Shown here: positions 1-11,599 of the stretch, one piece after another | How the letters are laid out: the number at the start of each line of letters is the position of its first letter | Numbering within the stretch: the first letter of the stretch is position 1 | Origin: Gibbula magus | Taxonomy: Eukaryota; Mollusca; Gastropoda; Trochida; Trochidae | Reading direction: 5' to 3' | NCBI GenBank assembly: GCA_936450465.1 | Contig: OW388289.1 | Coordinates: 80,803,093-80,867,092 of the forward strand | Length of the DNA stretch: 64,000 nucleotides | Translations under genes and position numbers: made by a program | The notes under the pieces: model-generated | What the model saw: the letters and a program-made list of their open reading frames with translations, nothing else | Databases searched by the model: none | Told to the model about the DNA's origin: nothing

Positions 1-606
1 AATGATAGCTGAACAAAGTTCAATGAAAGTGAGGATTTAATGCTTGCATTTCAATGAGATATAACATTAAACAACCACACAATGAATCCAGCAATAAATA
101 ATGTGTAGAATAACAAAGACATCATTCTCAGGAAAGATTTGAGACTTGAAAATGAGAATATGGACACAAATGTCCAGTAACGAAGACTGGTGTATTGAAA
201 AAGGTGTACAAGCTTTGTAACTGTTTTTCACAAAAAAAGCAAAAAAGTATACATGGCCAATGTAAAAATATTGGGTAATTGAATGCTTGATTTTCCTTGT
301 AGAACATCAAATGAAAAATGTTTATGGCTTTAAAGCATGTATTAATGTAGTACACAACACTAATGACATTGAAATAACATTTAGAACTGCACCAATGTAA
401 GTTTCAAGATACATATGTATATTGTATTGTTGAAATTAAATTGTTTGATATTGAATATGAGTACGTAATCATGCTGAGATAATGATATTTCATAAACTTG
501 TGAAATATGATCATAACTCTATTGTTAGATTGTCAATCATCTCTTCTACAAATAATTTGATCACTCAACCTCCCTTGGCATATGAACTTATCTCCCTTGT
601 ATCTGA

Positions 607-3600
607 TCAATGGATTATCTCCCCTTTCTCTCCCTTCCACCTCTCCACAAGTTCCACCTTACAGCCGAGATCTCTGAGAGCAGCCTTGGCCTCATCCTCC
701 AGTGCTTTGTGTCTACTGCGTGCCTCGTTGATCAGCAGCTCAGCTCCTTGTTCCAGTATCTTGTCACAGTTCTCTCGGGTACGAGCGACCAGGTTACGCA
801 GAGCCATACAAGCTTGTTTCTACAACAAAGGGCAGTGTGGTCTTAACTCCCATTTAGTGAATTTTTGCATTTAATACAAATGAAATGTAACATTAATATA
901 AAAACCAAATTAAATATATTTATTGTGATTATATAGAACCATGCTGGTTTGGTTCTACAATACACACATTATTATATTTGCATTACTTTTGTGCACACTC
1001 CATGATACATGTAAACAGTGAACACATAACACTATATGAAAACATAAAATACAGTTTCTTTGCCTTGTTATCTACTTTTAATTCATTAATTCATCTAGTT
1101 ACCTCAACCGTATAATAAACACTTTAATCACACCTATAAAAACATTTATCAGACTTCCTATACAAAATCAGTGGAGGAAAAACGGGGAAAATAGATGGCG
1201 TTACTTTGTCAAGTGAGTTACTTTGTCAAATAATACGGGAAGAAGTACATACAATTCTCAAAAACTTGCCAGCCCATTACAAGTTTATGGTCTGTGAAAC
1301 AGGCTATATTTCATTTACTCTGTAAGATAAAGCAAGTCCTCACCTGGAGCCCCTCCGCCCCCGGGTGTATCTTCATGGCTTGGATAATGTTCTGATAACC
1401 CAAACACTCCATCACCTTGGCAACGTGGCCTGGATTACGCAACACTACAGTAGCCAAGGCAGAACATGCTGCTTCTGCGATGGAGGCATTTGCCTGATGC
1501 TTCATCATGGAGGCAAGGATCAACTCCACTCCATTAGACTTCACAATCACAGACTTCACGTTGTCATTCCCCGCTAGCGCTTTTAGTACAACCGGAGCTT
1601 GCTTAGAGATGTTCTGATGATGAAAAAGATATGGCAAACTTGTACATTTGGTAAGTATAACTGTATCACTTGACGATCTAAACAGTATTTGTCATGAAAA
1701 AGATATATCCGTTATAATTGATTAACATACCATCTTTGATAATATAGATTTACCGGTAAGAGTCATAAATAATGTTTACTCCTAGAGGCCACTTGAAATC
1801 ATTGATAATGACAACCTGGATTGTCTCCCAACAAAGATTACTCAACTCATTTCTTTCCACATAACTTTTATTACATGTTGGCTAACTTGGCTATATTTCT
1901 GGTTTCAGTAAAATCCATCAAGGGTGAAAGTTAGAAACACAGACAGCACCCTTATTTCTATCATATCAAAACTTGTTCTATATCTCCAACTGACCACTGT
2001 TTTTTAAGAAATATGTGTGAATCACACAAGTGAAGGAACTTCCATTGGCATTATCGGTCAAGGGTACTGACCAAATGCTCAGTTTGAAAATCTCTGATTA
2101 CACAACTAACTTTGATTGCAACAAACCAGGAATCTAACACAGAAAGTAGCCAAAATGACTTGAGTTAACTCAATGGATAGATAATGAACCTGGATAGATA
2201 ATGTACATAATTTAAAGTCATAGACAACTGATTTTTTGTACCAGCATATTCATGATGTAAAGAGTTTTTCTTTTGAACAAACCTTTTCATTGAGATTTGA
2301 TTGAAAAGCCTTCAAAATCAATGTCACTCCCCCTAAATCATCAACTTGTTTACAAAATTCATCCCTCACTGCTAATCGGGCTAGGGTTGCGAACAACTCG
2401 CTCAGTACATTGCTGTCGTCTTCATACTCTGAAACAAAATATTTGTAATCTTCAGACATGTTACATGACTGATTAACATTCATGATAAAAGTTGATCTAC
2501 TATTAATTGTTATGATTTGTCCAGTTTAACCACTAGACATATCACTTGTCCTTCATTCTATGAGTTGACAATCATACAAATATTAAACCAAATCAATTAA
2601 GAACCTTTTACCAAGATGTGGTGTTAGTAGTGTTTGTTCTCCCTGTTGACCATCCCCAATCAAAAAGATATTTGCATGTCATACTCATGCATAATGTATT
2701 GTATAATTTGCCTTTTAATTTACCTTTGCAGATATTAAGGATTCTTTCAAGGGCATTTCCCTCTGTAACAATCATCTTTGCATGTTCGTGAGCCTTTCCA
2801 AACGGGACCCTCACATCATCATCATTGGTTAGAACTCGAAGGAGTGTGCAGACTTCCTTCACAACAGAAGGACTTTGCTTACAATCCTCTAACAGCTCTG
2901 AGAGGATGACAATTATGTCCTTGCTGACAAAGTTTTGACGATTACCCTCGTGCTTGACACACATCAATCTTATACAACGCACAACCAGCTCTAAAATGTC
3001 AAAGTTTGTCTTGAATTTTCTTAAGTTCTCAGTGAACATGACACATCCTTCTTCATCAAGTAGATCAGGCTGACCATTTACAAGAGCACAGAAAGCTCTA
3101 AGAACTGCAGATAATACAGTTGTATTTTCCGAATATTTGACACACAGTTTGACCAAGACTGGATATGCCTTGTTGTTGCCAGCGAGACATCTTCGAGACA
3201 AATCAACATCACACTCAGTTTGTACAATATCTAAAGCTGATATGACTGTCTCGTCAGATTCCTTGGATACCTGAGAGAGATCCTGAATAGCTTTGATAAC
3301 AGGGTGAACTACTGTTTCACCGCCACCTCCACTGAACAAACTTGCATCCTTGACAATGTTATCCAGATTCACATTCTGAAATTATATAAATACTGTGATA
3401 ATGAAATCTAAAACAATCGTAAAAACAGATACCTCAACATTAAAGTTTTCCTGCTTTGAACCTGAAATAGCATTAAAATATTGAGTTGGAAGTTCTTGAA
3501 CTACTTTATTTTCAAGAAAACCTAATGAAAAGCATACAATATACATTATTTAGTATAAAGTGTAAATGAGCTATATTGTTATTACTTCAATAATGTTCAT

Positions 3601-3871
3601 TTCCATTCTGAAAAACAAGTGTCCACCTTTACAAAACATATTACAAATAATATTATATCCATCATAACTATCCTCATCGTTCAACCAACAACAAAATTGG
3701 CACTTGTTGAATAATTTCAAACAGTTGTATCTATTAATACTGTTACCACTATACCTGAGTTTCAAATTGTTGAATAGCATCTTGAATGGCATCTGCAACT
3801 GCCATGTCAAAATCCTCCATATTTTCCTTAACAACATCATCAAATGTTTGCTGAGTGATTTGCTTGGACAT
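607..3871 (-). CDS. ARMC6: ARMC6, armadillo repeat-containing protein 6 (five coding exons)
   Basis: Five exons read on the minus strand join in frame: 3871-3755, 3375-2724, 2428-2283, 1613-1344 and 819-607, giving 465 aa plus stop. Every junction has GT..AG ends, and the one split codon (phase 1, between exons 2 and 3) closes as Glu257. The start is MSKQITQQTFDDVVKENMED, which matches the ARMC6 N-terminal block from its second in-frame Met in vertebrates. Landmarks seen are NVNLDNIVK (about 40-48), GQPDLLDEEG, NDDDVRVPFGKAHEHAKMIV, LARLAVRDEFCKQVDDLGG, LKALAGNDNVK and the C-terminal AKAALRDLGCKVEL. These line up in order with human ARMC6, which is about 476-501 aa by isoform, so the copy looks complete. 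The fold is a stack of armadillo helices, a protein-protein interaction scaffold; the partner and cellular role are poorly defined. Identity comes from remembered family sequence, not a search. No AATAAA was seen downstream of the stop before the window edge. Confidence 0.93.
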
Positions 3872-4035
3872 TTCTGAAACAAAACATTAAAAAACATGTT
3901 CATTTTGCTTTAATATAAATTAATTTCTTTTTCTGGTATTTTTGGTCAGTATACAGATTGACTTTAAATATTGCCCTTGTATTAAACTAATTTTTCTCTT
4001 TAGGATAAATGCAACATGATAATGTAACTATAAAC

Positions 4036-4096
4036 AAAATTAGAAGGCAATTCATCATTCATTGAATAATGAATTCAGAATTGCCTTCTAATTTTT
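4036..4096. repeat. foldback in ARMC6 intron 1
   Basis: AAAATTAGAAGGCAATT at the left is matched by its reverse complement at the right, with about 27 bp between them. It is a short hairpin, possibly a tiny MITE remnant. Confidence 0.6.
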
Positions 4097-4398
4097 TATT
4101 CAAAGAGATAACCTTTAGAACAGAAATGGTTTTAATTGTTTAATAAATTAATTTATATTTTGATTACATAAAAAAAGTTCGTAAATTAAAGAACACAGTG
4201 TCCCGACGATTCAAGAATTTATTTTAAATAGAATGAAGCAACATCAAAACCTGGGTTACCTAGGCTACTGGCGAAAAACAGCGTTTACAAAGTTTGGTTA
4301 GCAACATAAATTCAAACAATAACTAATCATAACTAATCACTATTAAATAATATAACGTAACTTAGGATTTTATGGATGTATATTGCGATCATACTTAC

Positions 4399-4540
4399 TT
4401 GCCACAATAGAACCAATTCACACAACGAATGATGCAAAAACTAAATTTGACTATGATTAACAGAATGAATGTGATTCAGCATGCGAGATGACCGAAGAGC
4501 ATCTCCGGAACTAAAAACGCGTTAAAAAGTAGTGCAGTAA
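4399..4540 (-). other. likely 5' UTR exon and promoter side of ARMC6
   Basis: A strong 5' splice site on the minus strand (GGCAA|GTAAGT, exon end at 4399) lies 526 bp upstream of the acceptor (TTTCAG, exon from 3873) that precedes the ARMC6 start codon by two bases. This places a non-coding first exon just upstream of 4399. The upstream boundary near 4540 is a guess; no TATA box was recognised. The stretch holds short ATG-initiated reading frames that would be uORFs if transcribed. Confidence 0.5.
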
Positions 4541-5263
4541 TATTTCTTGTCCATGAATAAAAAATATAGTTTTTAGATGGAATTAAAGGCTAAACGAATT
4601 CAACAATGTAGTTTCATGTTGGGTATTTTATAAACAAATTATTGTAATTGTATTATTGTGGTTGATGTATTCATACGCTAGTCCTTTTGCAAGGGAGACA
4701 ACTTTCATACAATGCTAGCCGCAAAGAAATATTTTTCACTTGAAGACAATCTTTTGTTATTGTCCTTTGGACATTCTTTAGCATTTGTGCTGAGATTAAT
4801 GTTATTATTTGTTGTGGAAGGCGATTTATTGTTGAAAAAGAACTATGTATAATCACTTTCTAGTAATTTAATAAATTATATTAGATAATACATTGAATTT
4901 TCTGAAGATACCATTTTGAGCTGTGAGGTTTTGTGAGCTCTTATGGTCTAATAATAAAGGGGAAAATGAGATTTTAAAAATACAAATTTAAAACACCAAT
5001 GACCATATTAATTCAATTAGTATTAAAACATAGGCCGTTTGCCATAAGACAAACTTCAACGATTAATTGCATATTACATTTTATATTTACATTTTATCCA
5101 CAATCGAAGTACATATGTTGGTTATGTGGCAACGTACATAACATCTCTGCTTTATAAGATTAATTTGTAGTTAATGGTATGATTCGATTTACCTTGGAAA
5201 AGAAGTGATGGTGTTGAAGATTTTACGTACGAATCATCCCGATATTTTCAAACGCCAATATGA

Positions 5264-5380
5264 GTTTAAACCAATGTATTTACGAGTATCCACATCCCTA
5301 TATATCAGGGATGTGTATACTCTTATATACATTGTTTATAGTAAGACATTGGGTATCCTCAATTTCCTGTGGTTTAAACC
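5264..5380. mobile_element. hairpin element, family A (copy 1, left arm shortened)
   Basis: The right part (GGGTATCCTCAATTTCCTGTG) and the middle (GAGTATCCAC...GTGTATACTC, TATATACATTGTTTA) are diverged forms of the perfect hairpin at 38726-38881. The copy is flanked by a 9-bp direct repeat GTTTAAACC (5264-5272 and 5372-5380), which looks like a target site duplication. The left arm lacks the outer part seen in copy 2. Confidence 0.6.
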
Positions 5381-6149
5381 GTGTGTTACTTGGTCTCGAT
5401 GTAAAACACTTCTTGTATATGTTATAGTTTTTAACGGGTTAATAAAAAGACTAAAGCGTATTAAATTCATTTACGAATATGTGTATTTAGCTATGATCTG
5501 ACAAAATGGCCCTACCTTGAATGTAAACAATTTACAACTCATTTACATTTCCTTTCAAAGTTATTACATCCAGACGGTGTATCGGGTTTGACCAATGGCA
5601 TCGTAAACGTTTCGCAATTTTTTAAACCAAAAAAAGTTGGATCGCAGGTTTACATAGTGCATGGATCATTCATGCAATATCTTCTCCAAAGCACTGTAAG
5701 TTAGAAACGATTTGTATTAAACTAAATGACACATAAAGGCACAGCTGCACCAGCCTCCCCGTAAACATATCGGAAATGCATACTGTATCTTACAACGAAC
5801 AACTCTAAAACTCCTAAAATACGCAACCATTTCAATCATAATATAAATTGGAAAGCTCACATGAAATCTTATTTTTGCATTAAATACGCAGGGAGTATGA
5901 CAATTATCAAACATATTATCAATTAGTCAAACGTATTTCTGGAAACTTATTTACAAGGAGACAAATATGAGTTGACAATGTTTATTAGGTCATATCAACT
6001 ATTGTACATGTAAATGGGGCGGGTTGTTTCGGTTTTTACACACGTAAAATGATGTTGCTCGTTTTCATTGGTAACTAGTAATTAAGATAATTTGGCGATT
6101 GGGGATGAATATACAAGTTGAGTGAAATTATTTGAACTGAAATCACCAC

Positions 6150-6350
6150 ATTTGGGCCATGTTCAAGAGAGGTTTAAAAATTGAGCGATTACTTTTAAAC
6201 CTCTCTTGAACGCGATTGTTCAATGTAGCGCTACGTAGCAAAGCGAGAAACCTTGAGGAATCGCACCGTGTCGTTCAGGAGAGAATGCGCTACGTTGAGT
6301 ACTACATTGAGCGCTCAATGAGCGATTATAAGCGCTCGCTGTTATGGAAC
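6150..6350 (+). repeat. dispersed repeat B, copy 1, with internal hairpin
   Basis: It begins with CATTTGGGCCATGTTCAA, holds a hairpin (TTCAAGAGAGGTTTAAAA at 6163 and its reverse complement ending near 6211), then TTCAATGTAGCGCTACGTAGC and clustered GAGCGCTCAATGAGCG-type words. A second copy lies inverted at 8735-8872. Confidence 0.6.
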
Positions 6351-7466
6351 GGAGCCATGGTATGTTCGCCAAATACAATTTTATGAAACGCAATGGTTGC
6401 ATCTTTAAACATCCTGCTCCATCAGGGGAGTTATATCCGCGAGACTACTTAACAAATCCCTGATTGACGTCAGTGACAATTTGTGACTCGTCCATTTCCT
6501 TCCCATACCAATTATACGTACATTACTATCTCCATTGACGGACCTATGATGCTTCAATATATCAACAAATATCTCGAGATTTGTACAAATGTGTCACCCA
6601 ACATGCACATTCTACAAGAAACTCGCGTATTAGCGATCTATCGCTGACGTCAATGTAAATGCATATACCGTTGTTTCGGTTTATAGACTGAAATAGATAA
6701 ATATGAAATATTAAGCATTGTCATCCAAATAGTCCCATCCAGACAGTAGCAGTATTTCCTCTGACACCAAGATAAAGAATCCACGTAGACGTCACATCCT
6801 CGAGCCACGCGTCTACCCATGAGAATACGCACCTATGTCTCTTTGATATAAATAGAACCTTCAAATGAGCCTTAAATAGTCTGTTTCAGATCCCCAGATA
6901 AATCTAATACAAGACGCTATTGATCAGCATGTATACTTTACTTAACCCAACTTGAGGGGTCAGAACAATGCATGCGTTATTTATAAGTGTCCGCCTTTTA
7001 TATCTTAACAGATCTATATTGTTCTACATGACAAGTGTATTTGCCATGTGCTGAAGTATAATTATATGACGATCATGTGCATGGGATTGTATCTAATGTT
7101 GTAGTGTAAACTGTACTGCAGTAGAATCTACCGATTTGTCATTCACGGTATTGTATTAAAGTTGTGGTAGTATTGCAATGAAATGTTAGTACTTGGTTTA
7201 GCGATAATAATGATTAGTGCTGTTAGGGAAAAGGTTTTAATCTCATTAAAATCAGATCGAATGTAAAAATCTTACCTCACAGTTTCAGTAAAATCAATGG
7301 AACCTAGTTGCGAGGTACGAGTGTTACTTTCGACATGATTTAATGAGATTGAATGTTTGAGAAATTTGAATAATTATAATACATTTTCATGTAATATTTA
7401 CTAATTATTTTATTATTTTGTGTTGATTGTTATGATAGACAGGTATATCTACTGCAAATAATATTT

Positions 7467-7536
7467 CCAAATCCCTGGCGAGATTCGAACCCCGGATGTG
7501 AAGAAGAACGCGCTTACCACTGTGCTACCCCGCATT
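7467..7536 (-). repeat. tRNA-like sequence (SINE head or tRNA pseudogene)
   Basis: The minus strand reads GCGGGGTAGCACAGTGGTAA followed about 30 bp later by CCGGGGTTCGAATCTCGCC. These fit the pol III A box (TAGCACAGTGG) and B box (GGTTCGAATC). The acceptor stem does not pair convincingly, so a tRNA-derived SINE or pseudogene is more likely than a working tRNA. Confidence 0.55.
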
Positions 7537-8734
7537 TATTGGCAAAATGAAAAGGTAAATGAACATCCAACAAACACTCCATATTTTCATAGGCTGATTA
7601 ATCTAAATGTTTTAGTTTCAAAGATAAAATATATAAATATTGGCTGCATTGTTGAATTGAGAAGGTGTACCATTTTAACCTGAAACTTTTCATGAATATA
7701 ACATAGGCCCAGCATAATTGTATCCTCGGGGTGTCGATGTCAAACTTGCCTGTAGTTTAAGGCCGATGAAATCCTGAAAACATATCTGGAATTGAAACGT
7801 TGTGGTTATTTATACAATTCATTTTATTCTTGCTGCGTACACCTTTCTCTCATTCGTGATCAGAAAACGTGTCCTTTCACGTTTGCATGTCGAACTTGCC
7901 TTTCGGTTGTGACCAACGAAATGTAGAAAATCCGTAAAGAATTCAAAATGTGTGGTCATCTAAAACAGTTTTTATTATTCCTGCTGCGATAAGACTTTTG
8001 ACTCGTTTGTGATCAGAACACGAAATCTCATACTTGGCAGTACTCGTCAAGATTGAGTCCAATATCATCGCTCCTACTTCCAACTTCTACACATCATAAA
8101 GGAGTGTCCACTGGAATCCGCCCAATGATCTACATGTATCATGTTAAATAATTTTATTATATGCAGAATGTAATTGCCTTTAGGCTCCAGGATCGAATTA
8201 TTGATGGTGAATATGTCACAAAACGATGGCTCATCTTGTTCATAAGAGTATGCGGTACTTACGATTCACACCAATCACAGACGTTACTACACATTCACAG
8301 AAAGTATATATAGAAGAATGAACGCATATATGTAAATGTAATGAAACGAGTCTGTATTATTAATTGATTATTTGTCAACATGGATGCTTTTATGAAGGAA
8401 AAGGAGTACCTGGTTCAGTCAGGGTTAGGTGGTTAGGCATGGACCTATATCCCCTGTTTAACACAATCATGGTTCTAAATGTTGTCACTCCAAGACAAGA
8501 GAACAACGTTTCAGCATAAGTGTCATGGTGTATTGTTGCGTTAAGAGTTAGTAACTATGTTAAATTTTATACAAAATATCTTTAAGCAGAGGTTATTTGA
8601 AACTGGAGTCCTTAAAATCGCAAATGTGTAGAATACTTAAATTGTACAGTGTATGCAATTATTGGCAGCGATGAAGAAATGGATCAATCAGACAGTTAAA
8701 TTTGGTAATTGAATTGCAAAACCAACCGGCGGTT

Positions 8735-8872
8735 CTACAAAATGAAGCGCATCGTAGCGCTCATTGATCGCTCAATGAAGCGCCCAATGCGCGCTTAATC
8801 TCTCGTGAAGTTTGCTCGCCTTGCTACGTAGCGCTACATTGAGCAATCGCTTTGAACACGGCCCAAATGTGT
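8735..8872 (-). repeat. dispersed repeat B, copy 2, inverted
   Basis: On the minus strand it reads CATTTGGGCCGTGTTCAA, then TTGCTCAATGTAGCGCTACG, then AGCGCG, GAGCGATCAATGAGCGC and related words. The order and spacing match the plus-strand copy at 6150-6350 without its hairpin. Confidence 0.6.
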
Positions 8873-8879
8873 ATCTCTG

Positions 8880-10260
8880 ATTATGAAACATAGGATATAG
8901 CTCATGTATCCACAAGGGAGACAAATTCTCCTCAACATCAGCTTGTTGAGACCTGCAGCAGTCCAGCTGCTCTATTTTCGCACCAATGGCAGTTTAATAT
9001 CGTAAAGAGACCCAGGAACAGGTCCCACCATTCGAATTCCCTTGTTCATTCTCGCATTTTATTGGTTTATAGCATTCACGTGAGGACAGGATGACCAGTA
9101 AACGTGGACGTGTAACAGGAAGTTGTAACGGGGGTTAATTGTTGTCCTGCTGCAGAGGTTGTGGCCATACCGTGCCAAGCACGTGGACGTTATGTCATGT
9201 CGTTGTCAAAACAACTCGATTTGAGTTCTCTAATCTACATTTTCATCATTAAAGTTTGGTCAACCTCAAATTAGAATTGAATCGCTTCCATGAGCACCAA
9301 TGCCATTTAAACAGCCATGTCATGTCACAAGCATATTGTGGTCTTTCCCTGTAATAAGTCCATATTGTAATTTAGAAATGTTCCTTTAATTTCGAATAGG
9401 TAAATACGTTTTTAGAGTAGGGGTGAACATTTTTATGGCCATAAGTATATAACAATTTACAATGTGGTTACGGTAACAATCCATTGATTGCCTTTACTGT
9501 AACACATAATATATATCTACATTTACAGATACAACATGTCTTTTATGTTACATTATATTTGGGAAATGAGTCATCAACGACCCCTCTCTTCATATGCTGG
9601 GCAATTATTATCTTACGCCTACGTATCATTTTGGACTATACCTGTCATATTGAATTAATGTGGATTTTTGTGTGAACTATACTTTTACCTTTACAGAGAG
9701 TATTTCATTTTTACTTAGAAGATTTATTATATCTTTATGTCGACATTACAATTTAAGATTGTTACAACCAACTTTCGGGTTTCTTTTTATAAGAAATAAA
9801 ATATGTAACACAGGAACTGGTTGATTCAATAACACCATATCGTGATGTGTTTTCTCATTTTTCAAAGGTTACGAAATGAGTAGGTCACACAGATTTCAGC
9901 AAGGCTGAATTAACATGTATAAATTAGAATAACATGGTCTCCTCGTTACGTGGAATCACTTGTAAATTTGCTGTACATTTATAGACAATGAAATGTATTG
10001 TGATAAAACTAGAAAGAAATCCACATAATCCTTAATCCTGTTACTTTTGGCAATGAACATATTGTCAGTCTTCGGATGAGTCGTATTTGTATCTCCTGAA
10101 TTGTCAGAAGTCAATGAAAACAGTTTGCTGTTTACGTTACTAAAGAATACCACTTTGTGTAAGATATTCCGCTCAAAGTATTTACAGCTGAAGTGTATCA
10201 AGATGAACGATACGTTCCAAGAACCAAAATGAAAAATGGGTAACACAATAGCCTATAGAG
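8880..10260. other. intergenic and probable 3' flank of the 10270-11559 gene
   Basis: No coding exon is supported here. On the minus strand an AATAAA lies at 9728-9723, about 540 bp past the stop codon at 10270, and could be the poly(A) signal of that gene. Confidence 0.35.
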
Positions 10261-10269
10261 ATAACGCTG

Positions 10270-11559
10270 TCACAACTCTGCTGATGCTAGTACCGACTCC
10301 GGCTCAGCTTGTCGCATCACTTCGAAAAGTCTCATTTGATCCTTAGCCAATGTGGCGATGCCAGATAGGTCGATGAGTTCTTCGGGTACCCTTAGGTACC
10401 TGCAGCGGTTTATATCCTTCCACAGCTCGAGCAGACGACGCCGATAGTCCGACTCAGGCATGTATGTGGGCGTTTGATCGAAATCCACTCTCATCTGGCG
10501 CCTTCGTGGGAGTCGTCTGCCCGCCATGACAGATCGTGTGACGTCACCACTTCCAGCAATGGCGGTCTCGGGTTTCAGAACGCTTAACTCTGCAGAAAGT
10601 GATGTTGTTTTCCGAAGGTAGTCATCTATGTTGCGCAGAAACTCTTCTTTCTTCAACTCAAGCTCTTCAGCTTTTGTAAACTCATCGTCAAGCATCTCTT
10701 GCCGTCGCTCTTCGAATAAATCTTCACCTAAATTGTCATCTATAGAATCGTCTGATGGATACGTTGACCTCACCTCACGACTGGCCCGACTGTTTGACGT
10801 CATAGCAGACGACACCCTAGCGTCCTTCTCTGCCAGCGAATGGGAAGAGAAGGGGGAATGGGAGTGGCCATGTGGCTGCCCGTTTGAGGAACCGCCTGTT
10901 GTTGGTCGTGACACCCCAAGTTTGTGTTTATCTGATGTAACACCTGCTGTTGTGGCTGGACGTTGGTCAGAGTCCTTCTCTGGGCTGCTCATGAAAGCTG
11001 ACTGGTTGACAGTGAATGCGCTGAAGGGTCGTGGTTTCTCACTATCACGTACAACGTCAACCGACACTCTTCTCTTATTGTTTTCATGAATTGGGGCGTC
11101 TATAAAAGCACCAGTCACAGAATTGCTTCTTCGAAATTCCGGATGATTTGGAGCAGGAGTTATCTGCCCTTCCCGACCACGTGACGCAAGCCGCGGATGC
11201 GCACTGGATGACCTTTGACTCAAAGGTCGCTCAAATTTCAACCGTCTTGCCGCAGCAGCAATTTTCAGCGCGCCGCTTATATTCACAGAATTGTAGGACG
11301 GTTTCAACTTGCCGTTAGCTTCCATCTGTCTCAGCTGAGTAATGTCGTCTGCCGACAGGTTGGACCTAATCTTAGAGACCCTGTCCTTGAGACGCCTGTA
11401 GTTGACTCTGATGATCCTATGGTTGAGATCTAGCAGCTTCAAGGAGTAAGCTTTCTCCAGGGTGAGTGTCTGCAGCGACTTCTCCAGACAGCGCTGCTCC
11501 TTCATGTTGAAGGTGACGGCCGCTACCTCCTTGTCGCTCCCGTACCGCCGCCCAGACAT
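10270..11559 (-). CDS. uncharacterised 429-aa protein, Ser-rich with charged helical ends
   Basis: One uninterrupted exon runs from the ATG at 11559 (MSGRRYGSDKEVAAVTFNMK) to the stop at 10270. The ATG is the first in frame: an in-frame TAG lies at 11583-11581, and a TTGCAG acceptor near 11594 suggests a spliced 5' UTR. Residues about 10-90 are charged and probably helical (LEKSLQTLTLEKAYSLKLLD, RLKDRVSKIRSNLSADDITQ). About 100-270 is Ser/Arg/Pro-rich low complexity, likely disordered. About 275-335 is acidic and coiled-coil-like (DLFEERRQEMLDDEFTKAEE). The C-terminus (MPESDYRRRLLELWKDINRC onward) is again ordered-looking and ends ESVLASAEL. There is no signal peptide or membrane segment. The length and the non-random composition, with balanced codon use, argue for a real gene. 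The family was not recognised and no function is offered. Confidence 0.82.
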   Translation of the reverse strand: MSGRRYGSDKEVAAVTFNMKEQRCLEKSLQTLTLEKAYSLKLLDLNHRIIRVNYRRLKDRVSKIRSNLSADDITQLRQMEANGKLKPSYNSVNISGALKIAAAARRLKFERPLSQRSSSAHPRLASRGREGQITPAPNHPEFRRSNSVTGAFIDAPIHENNKRRVSVDVVRDSEKPRPFSAFTVNQSAFMSSPEKDSDQRPATTAGVTSDKHKLGVSRPTTGGSSNGQPHGHSHSPFSSHSLAEKDARVSSAMTSNSRASREVRSTYPSDDSIDDNLGEDLFEERRQEMLDDEFTKAEELELKKEEFLRNIDDYLRKTTSLSAELSVLKPETAIAGSGDVTRSVMAGRRLPRRRQMRVDFDQTPTYMPESDYRRRLLELWKDINRCRYLRVPEELIDLSGIATLAKDQMRLFEVMRQAEPESVLASAEL

Positions 11560-11599
11560 CCTGTTCCTCCTCCTCCTCACCTAGACGCGCACCTGCAAC

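Larger units (their letters stand above)
4541..7460. other. intergenic, no gene seen
   Basis: Between ARMC6 and the tRNA-like sequence at 7467 no coding exon could be supported. Contents are the family-A hairpin at 5264-5380, the repeat at 6150-6350, and otherwise unremarkable AT-rich sequence. Short ORFs here show no recognisable protein. Confidence 0.6.

Noticed and set aside
482..874. Plus-strand 130-residue frame
   Set aside because: Antisense of the last ARMC6 exon, whose minus-strand translation matches ARMC6.
10628..11089. Plus-strand 153-residue frame
   Set aside because: Antisense shadow of the 429-aa minus-strand CDS.
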